A stretch of 64,000 nt of DNA from Massilia sp. BJB1822. Lineage in GTDB: Bacteria; Pseudomonadota; Gammaproteobacteria; Burkholderiales; Burkholderiaceae_D. The first letter of the stretch is position 1, and each line of letters opens with the position of its first letter. The translations under genes were made by a program, and so were the position numbers. Location of the stretch: the NCBI RefSeq assembly GCF_013369485.1, contig NZ_JABWEB010000005.1, positions 345,928-409,927 of the forward strand, read 5' to 3'. Of this stretch, positions 30,371 to 38,882 are shown one piece after another. The notes under the pieces are model-generated. The model did not search any database and was not told where the DNA came from. It worked only from the letters and a program-made list of their open reading frames with translations.

Positions 30371-31468
30371 ATGTACATCGATGCCTATCAGCACCGCGCA
30401 GGGATGAATTGCGAAACCACCTGCATGCGCAATGTGCTTGCCGTGTCCGGCGTGGAATTCGCCGAAGAGGTTCTGCTCGGCCTGGATGGCGGTTTCGGCT
30501 TCGGCTACTTTGAGCGGCGCGACAACGGACCCGATATCGTGATCGGCCGCCAGCAGATCTTTTCGGGCCAGGCCATGCGCCTGCTCGGCGTGCGGGTCCG
30601 GAGTTCCCAGGCCAGCGGTTCGGCCATCCTGCTCGACCATCTGAAGCATGGACGGCCGGTGATTGCGCGCGTCGACCTGAGCGAACTGCCGTATTGGAAC
30701 AACCATGGCGGCGCTCCGTTCGGCGGCTATTTCGTGAATGTGGTGGGCTACGAGGCGGGCCAGTTCACGGTGTCCGACGCCGGCTTCGAGCAGCTGCAGA
30801 CCATCAGCGAGGAAGCCTTGAACAAGGCGCGCAGCAGCAAGCGCTCGCCGCCCATCAATCCGGAGAACTGGTGCCACGTGGTCGACTCGGTGTGCGGCAA
30901 GGCCGACGTGGCCAAGGTCGGCTACTTCGCGGTGGACAATTGCGTGCGCGAAGTGCTCAAGCCCAGCATCAACAATCTCGGCATGCCGGGCCTGAAGCAG
31001 TTCGCTGCGGGCGTGCGCAACTGGTCGCAGACCAAGACCGGGACCGTCACCATGCAACTCTGGTCCGACGGCGCCAACCATATGGTGCCGGCCCTGTTCT
31101 GCCAGCTGGTGAGCCTGGGGCGCGCGATCGAGGTGTTCGGCACCGGCGGCGGCCTGTTCCGCCCCATGTGGAGCCGCTTCCTGCAGATCTTCGGCGACCT
31201 GGTGGGCGACGAGCGCCTGCTCGAAGCCGCCAACACGATGGGCGCCAGCGGGGAGCTGTGGACGACGCTGGGCCGCAATCTGCTCCAGCTCGGCCCCGAC
31301 ACCAGCCAGGCCGCGCTGCAGGCGCAGCTGGCCGAGGTGATCGACACGGTGGAGCGCATCCAGCAGCTTGAGCGCAAGGCGATGGACGGCCTGCGCGGGG
31401 TCGGGCCGCGCGCCGCCGCCAAGGCTTCCTCGGCCGCCCCATCCACTGCCCATGCCCACTTCGCATAA
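30371..31468 (+). CDS. BtrH-like (BtrH_N + DUF4872) protein 1
   Basis: 365 residues from the ATG at 30371 (AAGGGAAGG about 9 bases upstream). The N-terminal BtrH domain has the Cys at GMNCETTCMRN (C14) and the core FVNVVGYEAGQFTVSDA. The C-terminal DUF4872-like part has GTGGGLFRPMWSRFL. BtrH transfers an aminoacyl chain from a carrier protein to an amine during butirosin synthesis. In paralogues 2 and 3 a His precedes the core strand (AHY); here that position is Gly (GGYFV), so catalysis may be altered. A Pro/Ala-rich tail ends the protein. Confidence 0.8.
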   Translation: MYIDAYQHRAGMNCETTCMRNVLAVSGVEFAEEVLLGLDGGFGFGYFERRDNGPDIVIGRQQIFSGQAMRLLGVRVRSSQASGSAILLDHLKHGRPVIARVDLSELPYWNNHGGAPFGGYFVNVVGYEAGQFTVSDAGFEQLQTISEEALNKARSSKRSPPINPENWCHVVDSVCGKADVAKVGYFAVDNCVREVLKPSINNLGMPGLKQFAAGVRNWSQTKTGTVTMQLWSDGANHMVPALFCQLVSLGRAIEVFGTGGGLFRPMWSRFLQIFGDLVGDERLLEAANTMGASGELWTTLGRNLLQLGPDTSQAALQAQLAEVIDTVERIQQLERKAMDGLRGVGPRAAAKASSAAPSTAHAHFA

Positions 31469-31479
31469 GGAAAACCGTC

Positions 31480-34400
31480 ATGGCCTATGACTATATCCGC
31501 CTGGAAGGCGTCCGCACCCACAATCTGAAAGGGATCAGCCTGCGCATTCCGAAAAACCGCCTGGTGGTCGTGACCGGCGTTTCGGGTTCCGGCAAGTCCT
31601 CGCTGATCTTCGATACGCTGTACAAATACGCCAAGGCGCTGTATCTGGGCGCGCTCGGCAGCGCCAATCTCGATGCCGGCGACAGCGATTACCAGGTCGA
31701 GCAGATCGCCGGCGTGCAAGCCCCGGTGGCGCTGGAACAATCGACGCGGCGCCTGTCCAATCCGCGCTCCACGGTCGGCACCATGCTCGGCATCGAGCGT
31801 TCGCTGCGGGTCTTGTTTGCGCGCTGCGGCACGCCGGCCTGCCCGGTCTGCCTCGGCGCCGTCGACGCCCACCTGCAATGCGGCAGCTGCGGCTGCTTTG
31901 CCGAGCCGCTCACGCTGAGCCACTTCAGCGCCAACCGCAAAGAGGGCATGTGCCTGGAATGCAATGGCATGGGCCGGGTGACAGCCTTCAGCGAAGAGAA
32001 GGTGGTGCCGGACACCAGCCGCAGCCTGACCTGGATCTGGGACAACGCGGTGGGCGGCACCTACAGCATTCCGAACGTGCGCAAGGTGTTCGAGGCGATG
32101 TGCGCCGACAAGGGCATCCCGCTCGATTGCCCGTATGCCGCCCTGAGCGAAGCGCAGCGCGCCATGGTGCTGCACGGCTGCGAGGATACCTACTTCGTCT
32201 CGGTGGGCAAGGTCTCGAACAATATGCGCTTCGACGGCATCCTCGGCTACCTCGACAAGCAATACCGCAATACCTCGTCGGCGGGACGGCGGGTGGCGCT
32301 GGAAACCTATCTGGGCGAGTCGAGCTGCACGGCTTGCGGCGGCGCGCGCCTGCGGCCGCAGTCGCTGGCCGTGCGGCTGGCCGGCCGCTCCATCGCCGAG
32401 CTGCAGCAGATGCCGGCCGAGAAGCTGGACGCCTTCCTGCAGCAATTGCCGCACAGCCTGCCGCTCTCGCCGGCCGCGGCCGAAGTGCTGCGCGCCTGCC
32501 AGCGCCAGTGCCGCCACCTGAGCGATGTGGGCTTGCCCTACCTGAGCCTGGCGCGCAAGATCACCAGCCTGTCCGACGGCGAACTGCAGCGCATTTTGCT
32601 GGCCCAGCATGTGGCCTCCGACCTGAGCGGCGTGATGTATATCCTGGACGAGCCTTCGATCGGCCTGCATGAGCGCGATACGCGCAAGCTGGTCTCGGTG
32701 CTGGCCCAGCTGCGCGACCGCGGCAATAGTGTGATCGTGATCGAGCACGATGAGACCATCATCCGCGCCGCCGACTGGCTGATCGAGATCGGCCCGGCGG
32801 CGGGGCAGGACGGCGGCCAGCTGGTGTTCGAAGGCACGTTCGCCGACATGCTGGCCAGCGCGGCCAGCGTCACCGCGCGCAGCCTGGCGCAGCCGCCAAG
32901 CCGCCGGGAACGGCGCGCGCTGTCCGGCGCGGCCTGGTTCGATATCGCGCCCAGCCACCGCCACAATCTGAAAGGGGCCACGGCCCGCTTCCCGCTGAAT
33001 GCGCTGACCTGCGTTACCGGCGTGTCGGGGGCGGGCAAGAGCAGCCTGGTACGCAGCGCCTATGAGCAGGCCGTGCTGGCCATGAATGCGGCGCCGGTGC
33101 GCGAAGCCAAAGGCAGCAAGGGCGCCAAAGGGGCCAAGGCCGAAGCGACCGCGGCGCCGCGCTTCGACGGCGTCGTCAACGTCGAGCAAAAGCCGATCGG
33201 CCGTTCCAGCCGCAGCACCATCGCCACCTATATCGGCATCAGCGACGATATCCGCGACCTGTTCGCGGCCCAGCCGGCGGCGACGGCGGCCGACCTGGGG
33301 CGGGCCCATTTCAGCGCCAATGTCGCTGGCGGACGCTGCGAAACCTGCAAGGGCCAGGGCGAGGTGGAAGTCGATATGCACTTCCTGAAGAGCGATTACG
33401 TCGAATGCCCCGAATGCAACGGCCAGCAATTCCATGCCGACGTGCTGGCGATCCAGTGGCAGGGCCGCAATATCCATGAGCTGCTGGCGCTGTCGGCCGA
33501 AGAGGCCAGCGCGGTGTTCGCCGGACACGCCCAGCCGCAGTGCGAACGCATCCGCAAGGCGCTCGATTTGCTCAAGGAGTTCGGCATCGCCTACCTGACC
33601 CTGGGCCAGGCCACGACCAGCCTGTCCGGCGGCGAGGCGCAGCGCATCAACCTGGTGGCCGAACTGGCCGCCAAGAAGGCCGGCCAGACCCTGTACATCT
33701 TCGACGAGCCGACGCGCGGCCTGCACATGGCCGACCTGGCGCACCTGACGGAAATGGTCGAGAGCCTGCTGGCCCAGGGCCATACGGTGCTGATGATCGA
33801 ACACAATATGGACATGATCGCCCTGGCCGACCACGTTATCGACGTCGGTCCCGAGGGCGGCGCCCAGGGCGGCAATGTGCTGTACAGCGGCAGCGTGGAC
33901 GGCTTGCTGGAATGCGCGGCCAGCCATACGGGGCGCTATCTGGCCCAGCACCTGCGCCAGCGCGGCGCGGTGGCGGCGCCGGTGGCCGCCTCGGCGCCGA
34001 TCCTGCCGGCGCGCACCAGCGCAGCTCTGGCGTCGGCCGGCGCGCTGCACTTCCCCCAGGCCAAGCAATTCCACCAGACCTGGGCGGCGATCCAGCAGCT
34101 GGCCGACTCGGTGCGCGACAGCGACAGCGCCGCGCTGCTGACCGAATTCCTGGGCGCGGATGCGCGCGACGAGCAGCTCGGCAGCCTGGACCGGGTGCAC
34201 CACGCCGCCATCTATCTCGGCGACTACGAGGACGATGCGGACGTGTTTGCCTGGTTCGCCTTCCTCGACCAGCTGGCGGGCGAGGGTATCGTGCGCAGCG
34301 TCGAGCATGGGCCATCGCATATCGCACCCAAGCAATACGGCACGCCGGGCTGGTGGGCCTCGCTGCAGCGGGCGGACGGCTTCGTGATCGAGATGTTCTG

Positions 34401-34668
34401 CTGCCGCGCTTTCGGACCGTGGCTGGAGCGCACGCCGGCCCAGCGCGCGCGCCTGATGTCGCACGCGGCGCTGGCCGTGAACGAGCGGGCGCAAGTGCTG
34501 CCGACCCTGCAGGCGCTGGTGCGTTCCCAGCCGCAGCTGGAATTGATCGCTTTCACCGATGGCGATGAGCTGGGCCATTGCTACGGCCATCTGCGCAACA
34601 ACCACAACCATTTTGTCATTGAGCTGGTCCATAGCCATGGCCCGGCAGAGGAGAAGCTGCATGCCTGA
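31480..34668 (+). CDS. UvrA2/DrrC-like ATPase with unusual C-terminal domain
   Basis: 1062 residues. Two ABC modules are present: Walker A GVSGSGKSS (31-39) and GVSGAGKSS, Walker B YILDEPSIGLHERD and YIFDEPTRGLHMAD. UvrA-type zinc cysteines are CPVC/CGSCGC/CLEC and CETC...CPEC. The first signature is degenerate (SLSDGELQR), the second normal (SLSGGEAQR). The long UvrB-interaction region after the first Walker A module is missing, as in UvrA2 and DrrC, which protect producers of DNA-binding drugs. The last about 234 residues (from about 829) are not UvrA. AGGA lies 8 bases before the ATG. Confidence 0.88.
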   Translation: MAYDYIRLEGVRTHNLKGISLRIPKNRLVVVTGVSGSGKSSLIFDTLYKYAKALYLGALGSANLDAGDSDYQVEQIAGVQAPVALEQSTRRLSNPRSTVGTMLGIERSLRVLFARCGTPACPVCLGAVDAHLQCGSCGCFAEPLTLSHFSANRKEGMCLECNGMGRVTAFSEEKVVPDTSRSLTWIWDNAVGGTYSIPNVRKVFEAMCADKGIPLDCPYAALSEAQRAMVLHGCEDTYFVSVGKVSNNMRFDGILGYLDKQYRNTSSAGRRVALETYLGESSCTACGGARLRPQSLAVRLAGRSIAELQQMPAEKLDAFLQQLPHSLPLSPAAAEVLRACQRQCRHLSDVGLPYLSLARKITSLSDGELQRILLAQHVASDLSGVMYILDEPSIGLHERDTRKLVSVLAQLRDRGNSVIVIEHDETIIRAADWLIEIGPAAGQDGGQLVFEGTFADMLASAASVTARSLAQPPSRRERRALSGAAWFDIAPSHRHNLKGATARFPLNALTCVTGVSGAGKSSLVRSAYEQAVLAMNAAPVREAKGSKGAKGAKAEATAAPRFDGVVNVEQKPIGRSSRSTIATYIGISDDIRDLFAAQPAATAADLGRAHFSANVAGGRCETCKGQGEVEVDMHFLKSDYVECPECNGQQFHADVLAIQWQGRNIHELLALSAEEASAVFAGHAQPQCERIRKALDLLKEFGIAYLTLGQATTSLSGGEAQRINLVAELAAKKAGQTLYIFDEPTRGLHMADLAHLTEMVESLLAQGHTVLMIEHNMDMIALADHVIDVGPEGGAQGGNVLYSGSVDGLLECAASHTGRYLAQHLRQRGAVAAPVAASAPILPARTSAALASAGALHFPQAKQFHQTWAAIQQLADSVRDSDSAALLTEFLGADARDEQLGSLDRVHHAAIYLGDYEDDADVFAWFAFLDQLAGEGIVRSVEHGPSHIAPKQYGTPGWWASLQRADGFVIEMFCCRAFGPWLERTPAQRARLMSHAALAVNERAQVLPTLQALVRSQPQLELIAFTDGDELGHCYGHLRNNHNHFVIELVHSHGPAEEKLHA

Positions 34669-35716
34669 GGTGAAATTCAAGCCCTTCTCGGGCGAACACT
34701 GCGAATCGACCATGCTGGTCAACCTGCTGCGCCAGCAGGGCATCGAGCTGTCCGAGGAAATGGTCTTCGGCCTCGGCATGGGGCTGAGCTATATCCACTG
34801 GCAATCGAGCGCCATGCCCTATCCTTTCATCGGCGGCCGCGTCAAGCCGGATCTGCTGGCGGAAAACCTGTCCGCCGTGCTGGGGCTGGAATTCGATGTG
34901 CGCGAAACGGGATCGGCGGCGCGCGCCCAGGACAATGCGCTGGAAGCCCTGGAGCAAGGCAAGCTGGTCGGACTCAAGCTCGATCACTACTACCTGGAGT
35001 ATTTCGGCGAAAAGCGGGTGCACTTCCATGCCCACTACGCGACCCTGTACAAGGTCGACGGCGAGAATGCCTGGCTGGTCGATACCAAGGATGGCGGCGG
35101 CGGCGGGCACACCAGCCTCGACAGCCTGAGCGAAGCGCGCTCGGCCAAGGGACCGATGAGTTCGAAGAGCCTGTCGCTCACGGTGAAGGATGGTCCTGCC
35201 CTGGAGGCGCTGCGCGCGCAACTGGCGGACAAGCTGCCCACCGCCTTCTTCGTCGCGCTGGCCGCCAACGCCCATACCTACCTCAATCCGCCCATCAAGA
35301 ATATGGGGTATAAGGGCGTGCTCAAGAGCAGCGGCAGCGTCACCGGCTGGCTCGACGAGATCGCCGATCCCGCCGAATCGCTGCCCATCATCGCCATGCT
35401 GATGGAAAAGGCCGGCACCGGCGGCGGCATGTTCCGCAAGATCTACGGCCGTTTCCTGCAGCAGGGCCAGAAGCTGACCGGGGTGGCGGCGCTGGGCGCG
35501 GCGGCCAAGGAGTTCGAGGCCATCGCCGCCGAGTGGACCACGGTGGCCGAGCTGATCGATCGCGCCGGCGCGCGCGGCAGCCAGGACGCGCTGGCCGAGG
35601 CCTCCCGCCTGATGGCCGAGATATCCGAACGCGAGCATGCACAGTTCACGGCGCTCGAAGCGCTGGCCCGCGAGGCCATCGAGCAGGCCGCCTCCACCGC
35701 CGGAGCGCAAGCATGA
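34661..35716 (+). CDS. BtrH-like (BtrH_N + DUF4872) protein 2
   Basis: 351 residues from the ATG at 34661 (GAGGAG 7 bases upstream), overlapping the UvrA-like stop by 8 bases. C14 in GEHCESTMLVN, a His in HFHAHYATLYKVD and the Asp in WLVDTKD are candidate catalytic residues of the papain-like BtrH fold. The C-terminal part has GTGGGMFRKIYGRFL, as in paralogues 1 and 3. Likely an acyltransferase or amide-forming enzyme. Coupled by ATGA to the PaaK-like gene, a natural partner that would supply activated acyl groups. Confidence 0.82.
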   Translation: MPEVKFKPFSGEHCESTMLVNLLRQQGIELSEEMVFGLGMGLSYIHWQSSAMPYPFIGGRVKPDLLAENLSAVLGLEFDVRETGSAARAQDNALEALEQGKLVGLKLDHYYLEYFGEKRVHFHAHYATLYKVDGENAWLVDTKDGGGGGHTSLDSLSEARSAKGPMSSKSLSLTVKDGPALEALRAQLADKLPTAFFVALAANAHTYLNPPIKNMGYKGVLKSSGSVTGWLDEIADPAESLPIIAMLMEKAGTGGGMFRKIYGRFLQQGQKLTGVAALGAAAKEFEAIAAEWTTVAELIDRAGARGSQDALAEASRLMAEISEREHAQFTALEALAREAIEQAASTAGAQA

Positions 35717-37065
35717 ACGCGCCGCTCAGTGGCGCGCCCGGCGACGGCCGCGCCCGCATCCTGGAAACGCTGCGCATGCGCGAGCGGGTCGCGGCCCAGG
35801 TCGGCGCGCTGTTCAAGATGCCGAGTGTTCCTTTTCGCCAGTGGCAGCAGGACGCCTTGCGCGCAGCCGTGGCCCACGCGGCCGATGCTTCGCCGTTCTA
35901 CCGCGCCCACCTGGCCGGCAGCGCGCCGGCCTTCCTGGACTCGGGCCGCATCGCCGACTTCACCAGCCTGCCATTCACCACGCGCCAGCACCTCAACGAT
36001 GCCTACCCCTTCGGCATGCTGGCGGTGGGCAAGGACGAGCTGGTGCGCTTCGGCGAAAGCTCGGGCACCAGCAGCGGCACTTCGATCGCCGCCTTCTTCA
36101 CGGCCGAGGACTGGTTCACCAATAACTGCACCGTGGCGCAGATGCTGCAGCAGGTGCTGACGCCGCAGGACGTGGTCGCCGTCGCCGTTCCCTATGAGCT
36201 GGCCGGGGTCGGCCAGGATCTGGACCGGGCGCTGGAATTGGCCGGCTGCATCGTGATCGCGCTGGGCGCCGCGCCCCAGTTCTGCCCGCCCGAGCGCATG
36301 GTGCGCATCCTGCGCGATGCCGGCGTGACCGCCCTGATCTGCTCCGGCACGCGCGCCCTGCACCTGTCGGAAGTGGCGCAGCAGCTCGGCATCGATCCGC
36401 GCCGCGACTTGAAGGTGAGCAAGCTGCTGTGCGCGGGCGAAGGCTCGTCGCCGGCCAAGCAAGCCATCCTGCGCGAGACCTGGGGCGCCGACACCTTCGC
36501 CATGTTCGGCATGACCGAAACCAATACCCTAGGCATGTTTTGCGGTGCCAACCAGCTGCACCTGATCGAAAACCGTTCGTATTTCGAGCTGATCGACCCG
36601 GACAGCGGCGCGCCCGCGGCGCCCGGCGCGGCCGGCGAGCTGGTCGTGACGACCCTGTGCTCGCGCGCGCTGCCGCTGGTGCGCTACCGCACCGGCGACC
36701 TGGTACAGATTGAGGACCAGCCCTGCGCCTGCGGTTCGCCCTTCCACACCATGCGCCACCTGGGGCGGGTGGCCGACCATCTCCTGGTTCAGGGCCGCAG
36801 CATGAGCATGCTGGCGCTGGAACAGGATGTGCTGAGCGAACTGGCCTGCGCCCCTTACCACTTCGGCGTCAAGGTGGTGGATGGGCAGCTGCATATCGGC
36901 TTGACCGAAAACAATTATGCGGAAGAGGTGAGGGCGCGGGTGGCGGCGCGCTTTGCCGCCCAGCACGGACTCGCAGTAAGTTTTTTGCTGATGGATAAGG
37001 AGAAAGTCGACCAGGCGGTGCGCAACGCCGTCAAGCCGACCATGAAAAGCATCTATCTCAACTGA
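35713..37065 (+). CDS. PaaK-like adenylate-forming ligase 1
   Basis: 450 residues from the ATG at 35713 on the ATGA overlap; the upstream open frame belongs to the BtrH-like gene. It matches phenylacetate-CoA ligase relatives: P-loop GESSGTSSGTS near residue 118, adenylation motif MFGMTETNTLG, RYRTGDLV, the CACGSPFHTMRHLGR zinc-like turn and a small C-terminal domain with the K near the end (NAVKPTMKSI). It probably activates an aromatic carboxylic acid as an adenylate and passes it to CoA, a carrier or an amine. Substrate unknown. Confidence 0.87.
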   Translation: MNAPLSGAPGDGRARILETLRMRERVAAQVGALFKMPSVPFRQWQQDALRAAVAHAADASPFYRAHLAGSAPAFLDSGRIADFTSLPFTTRQHLNDAYPFGMLAVGKDELVRFGESSGTSSGTSIAAFFTAEDWFTNNCTVAQMLQQVLTPQDVVAVAVPYELAGVGQDLDRALELAGCIVIALGAAPQFCPPERMVRILRDAGVTALICSGTRALHLSEVAQQLGIDPRRDLKVSKLLCAGEGSSPAKQAILRETWGADTFAMFGMTETNTLGMFCGANQLHLIENRSYFELIDPDSGAPAAPGAAGELVVTTLCSRALPLVRYRTGDLVQIEDQPCACGSPFHTMRHLGRVADHLLVQGRSMSMLALEQDVLSELACAPYHFGVKVVDGQLHIGLTENNYAEEVRARVAARFAAQHGLAVSFLLMDKEKVDQAVRNAVKPTMKSIYLN

Positions 37066-37090
37066 TGTGACCCCCGACGGAGAACGCCCC

Positions 37091-37336
37091 ATGGCCACGA
37101 TTGAACTACGTACCCCGATGAATGTTGCCGGCAAATTCTATGTCGACGATTCCTGTATCGACTGCATGGTCTGCAAGGATATGGCGCCGAATAATTTTTC
37201 CCTCGACAGCAATACGGAAACGTATTACGTCTCGCGCCAGCCGGAAACGCAGCAGGAATTCGACGATGTGACCGATGCCATGGACTCGTGTCCGTGCTCG
37301 GCGATCGGGGACGACGGCGAGCGGGTGCCGGCCTGA
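37091..37336 (+). CDS. Small single-cluster ferredoxin
   Basis: 81 residues from the ATG at 37091, with GGAG eight bases upstream; an in-frame GTG at 37067 lacks a ribosome site. Cluster ligands are C22, C25, C28 (SCIDCMVCKDMAP) and C67 (DSCPCSAI). A second cysteine, C69, replaces the usual residue after CP. One [4Fe-4S] or [3Fe-4S] cluster is expected. It could deliver electrons to the radical SAM enzymes, the molybdenum enzyme or the heme-type protein next door. Confidence 0.88.
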   Translation: MATIELRTPMNVAGKFYVDDSCIDCMVCKDMAPNNFSLDSNTETYYVSRQPETQQEFDDVTDAMDSCPCSAIGDDGERVPA

Positions 37337-37402
37337 GGGCGGCTAAGCGGAACAGGACGCGCCCTGCGGGCGCCATGACGAAGTGCAAACGGGAGAATAA
37401 CG

Positions 37403-38866
37403 ATGTTGGAAACGAAGACCAGCCCAGCGGGCAGCAATGAACAAGCGAATGCTTTGGGCGCCATCGCCGAAAGCTATGATGTGTTGCACAACCTGGCCAT
37501 CCTGACGCAGGCGCGCCTGGTCAGCGAGGTGGCGGCGGGGACGCGCACCTCGGCCCTGCATGCGGTGTTCCAGTCGGCCGAGATCGCGCTGCTGAACCTG
37601 GTGCGCCTGACCGAGCGCGCCGGCAAGGCGCTGCAGGACGGCGATTTGCAGCGCGCCACGGAAGTCATGCGCTGGGTGCATGGCTTCCACCTGGTCATGC
37701 GCCGCCTGGGCGAAGTGCCCAAGCAGATCCATATGATGTGCCGCGACCGGGCGCCGGTGCGCACCATCGGCATCGTCGACTCGCCCGTCATGGCTGAGTT
37801 CCTGCTGGCCTCGGAGCAGCTGGAGCAGCAGATTGGCCGCTTCTTCGACGAGCGCGCCGCCCATGGGGGACGGAGCATCACGCAAACGCTCGGCCTGGGC
37901 CGGCATACCGATCTCGACTACGCCTTGCTGAACCTGGCGCGCTCCTCGGTCCACGAAATGGTGTACTGGGAAGCGAACCTGAGCGAGGTCGCCGTCGACC
38001 TGGGCGGCCGCGATTACGAGCAATTCGTTGCCTCCGACCTGCTGCGCCAGGCCGTGGCCGAGTCGCAATTGCGCATCGAGACCTGCTACACCGAGTTCGT
38101 TGCCCTGCACCAGGTGCCGGAAATCCTCAGCTGCGAGGCCAACGACCATGTCGACCATGCGGTGCGCGATATCCGCGCGGGACGCTATTCCCAGGCCACG
38201 GAACGCCTGCAGGTGGCGTCCACCCTGCTGCCGGCCATGGTGGAGGCGCAGCAGGTGATGGGCGAGTGCCTGTCGGCCAACGATTACCACATCTTCCGCG
38301 ACAACCTGGGACCGGCCAGCGGCATGCATTCGCTGTCGATCCGCTACCACCTGCTGCGCGACCTGTTCACCTCGCTCTGGGGCGAGCTGGAAAGCCATTT
38401 CAGCGGCGGCAGCTATGTTTCGCTGGAGGCGGCGGTGGAGCAGATGGACCTGGAGCGGCATGACAGCGCCCAGAACTGGCAGTTGCACAATCTGTTGAAC
38501 GCGGCCTTCCGCCTCTACGAGCTGATCGACGGCTGGCGCCACGAGCATCTGCATATGCCGCGCAACTGCCTGGGCGGCGGCGGCACCAAATCGATGATCG
38601 GCGTGCCGGACGGCCTGCTCACCGTGCAGCGCATGCGCGACGGGGCGAACGCGCTGTCCTCGCTCAACCGCCTGCACCGCGCGCGCGGCATGGTGGCCGG
38701 CCCGGCCCAGGGCAGCGCGGCGCTGGGCCAGCATCTGGGCCGCGCCGACTCGCTGGACCAGCGCCTGCTGCGCGAAACGGGGGCTTTCACGCGCGACCAG
38801 TTCCCCCACGTGCAGCAAAAGGAAACCTGCCCGTTCAGCCGCAAAGAGCCGGTGCGCCGCCCTTAA
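37403..38866 (+). CDS. Tryptophan 2,3-dioxygenase-superfamily heme protein
   Basis: 487 residues, all-helical. The C-terminal half carries the TDO pattern: FRDNLGPASGMHSLSIRYHL, then the heme-binding region IDGWRHEHLHMPRNC with the likely axial His at about residue 382. The glycine loop GGGGTKSMIGVPDG matches GTGGSSG of TDO. It is longer than TDO or PrnB. The superfamily includes TDO, PrnB and heme-dependent tyrosine hydroxylases, so indole or phenol chemistry on an aromatic amino acid is likely. The exact reaction cannot be read from sequence. Confidence 0.75.
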   Translation: MLETKTSPAGSNEQANALGAIAESYDVLHNLAILTQARLVSEVAAGTRTSALHAVFQSAEIALLNLVRLTERAGKALQDGDLQRATEVMRWVHGFHLVMRRLGEVPKQIHMMCRDRAPVRTIGIVDSPVMAEFLLASEQLEQQIGRFFDERAAHGGRSITQTLGLGRHTDLDYALLNLARSSVHEMVYWEANLSEVAVDLGGRDYEQFVASDLLRQAVAESQLRIETCYTEFVALHQVPEILSCEANDHVDHAVRDIRAGRYSQATERLQVASTLLPAMVEAQQVMGECLSANDYHIFRDNLGPASGMHSLSIRYHLLRDLFTSLWGELESHFSGGSYVSLEAAVEQMDLERHDSAQNWQLHNLLNAAFRLYELIDGWRHEHLHMPRNCLGGGGTKSMIGVPDGLLTVQRMRDGANALSSLNRLHRARGMVAGPAQGSAALGQHLGRADSLDQRLLRETGAFTRDQFPHVQQKETCPFSRKEPVRRP

Positions 38867-38882
38867 GCCAGGCCGTTTTCCG

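Noticed and set aside
31480..34668. Housekeeping excinuclease subunit UvrA
   Set aside because: The UvrB-interaction region is missing, the first ABC signature is degenerate (SLSDGE), a foreign C-terminal domain is attached, and the gene sits inside a biosynthetic operon. A UvrA2/DrrC-like role is more likely.
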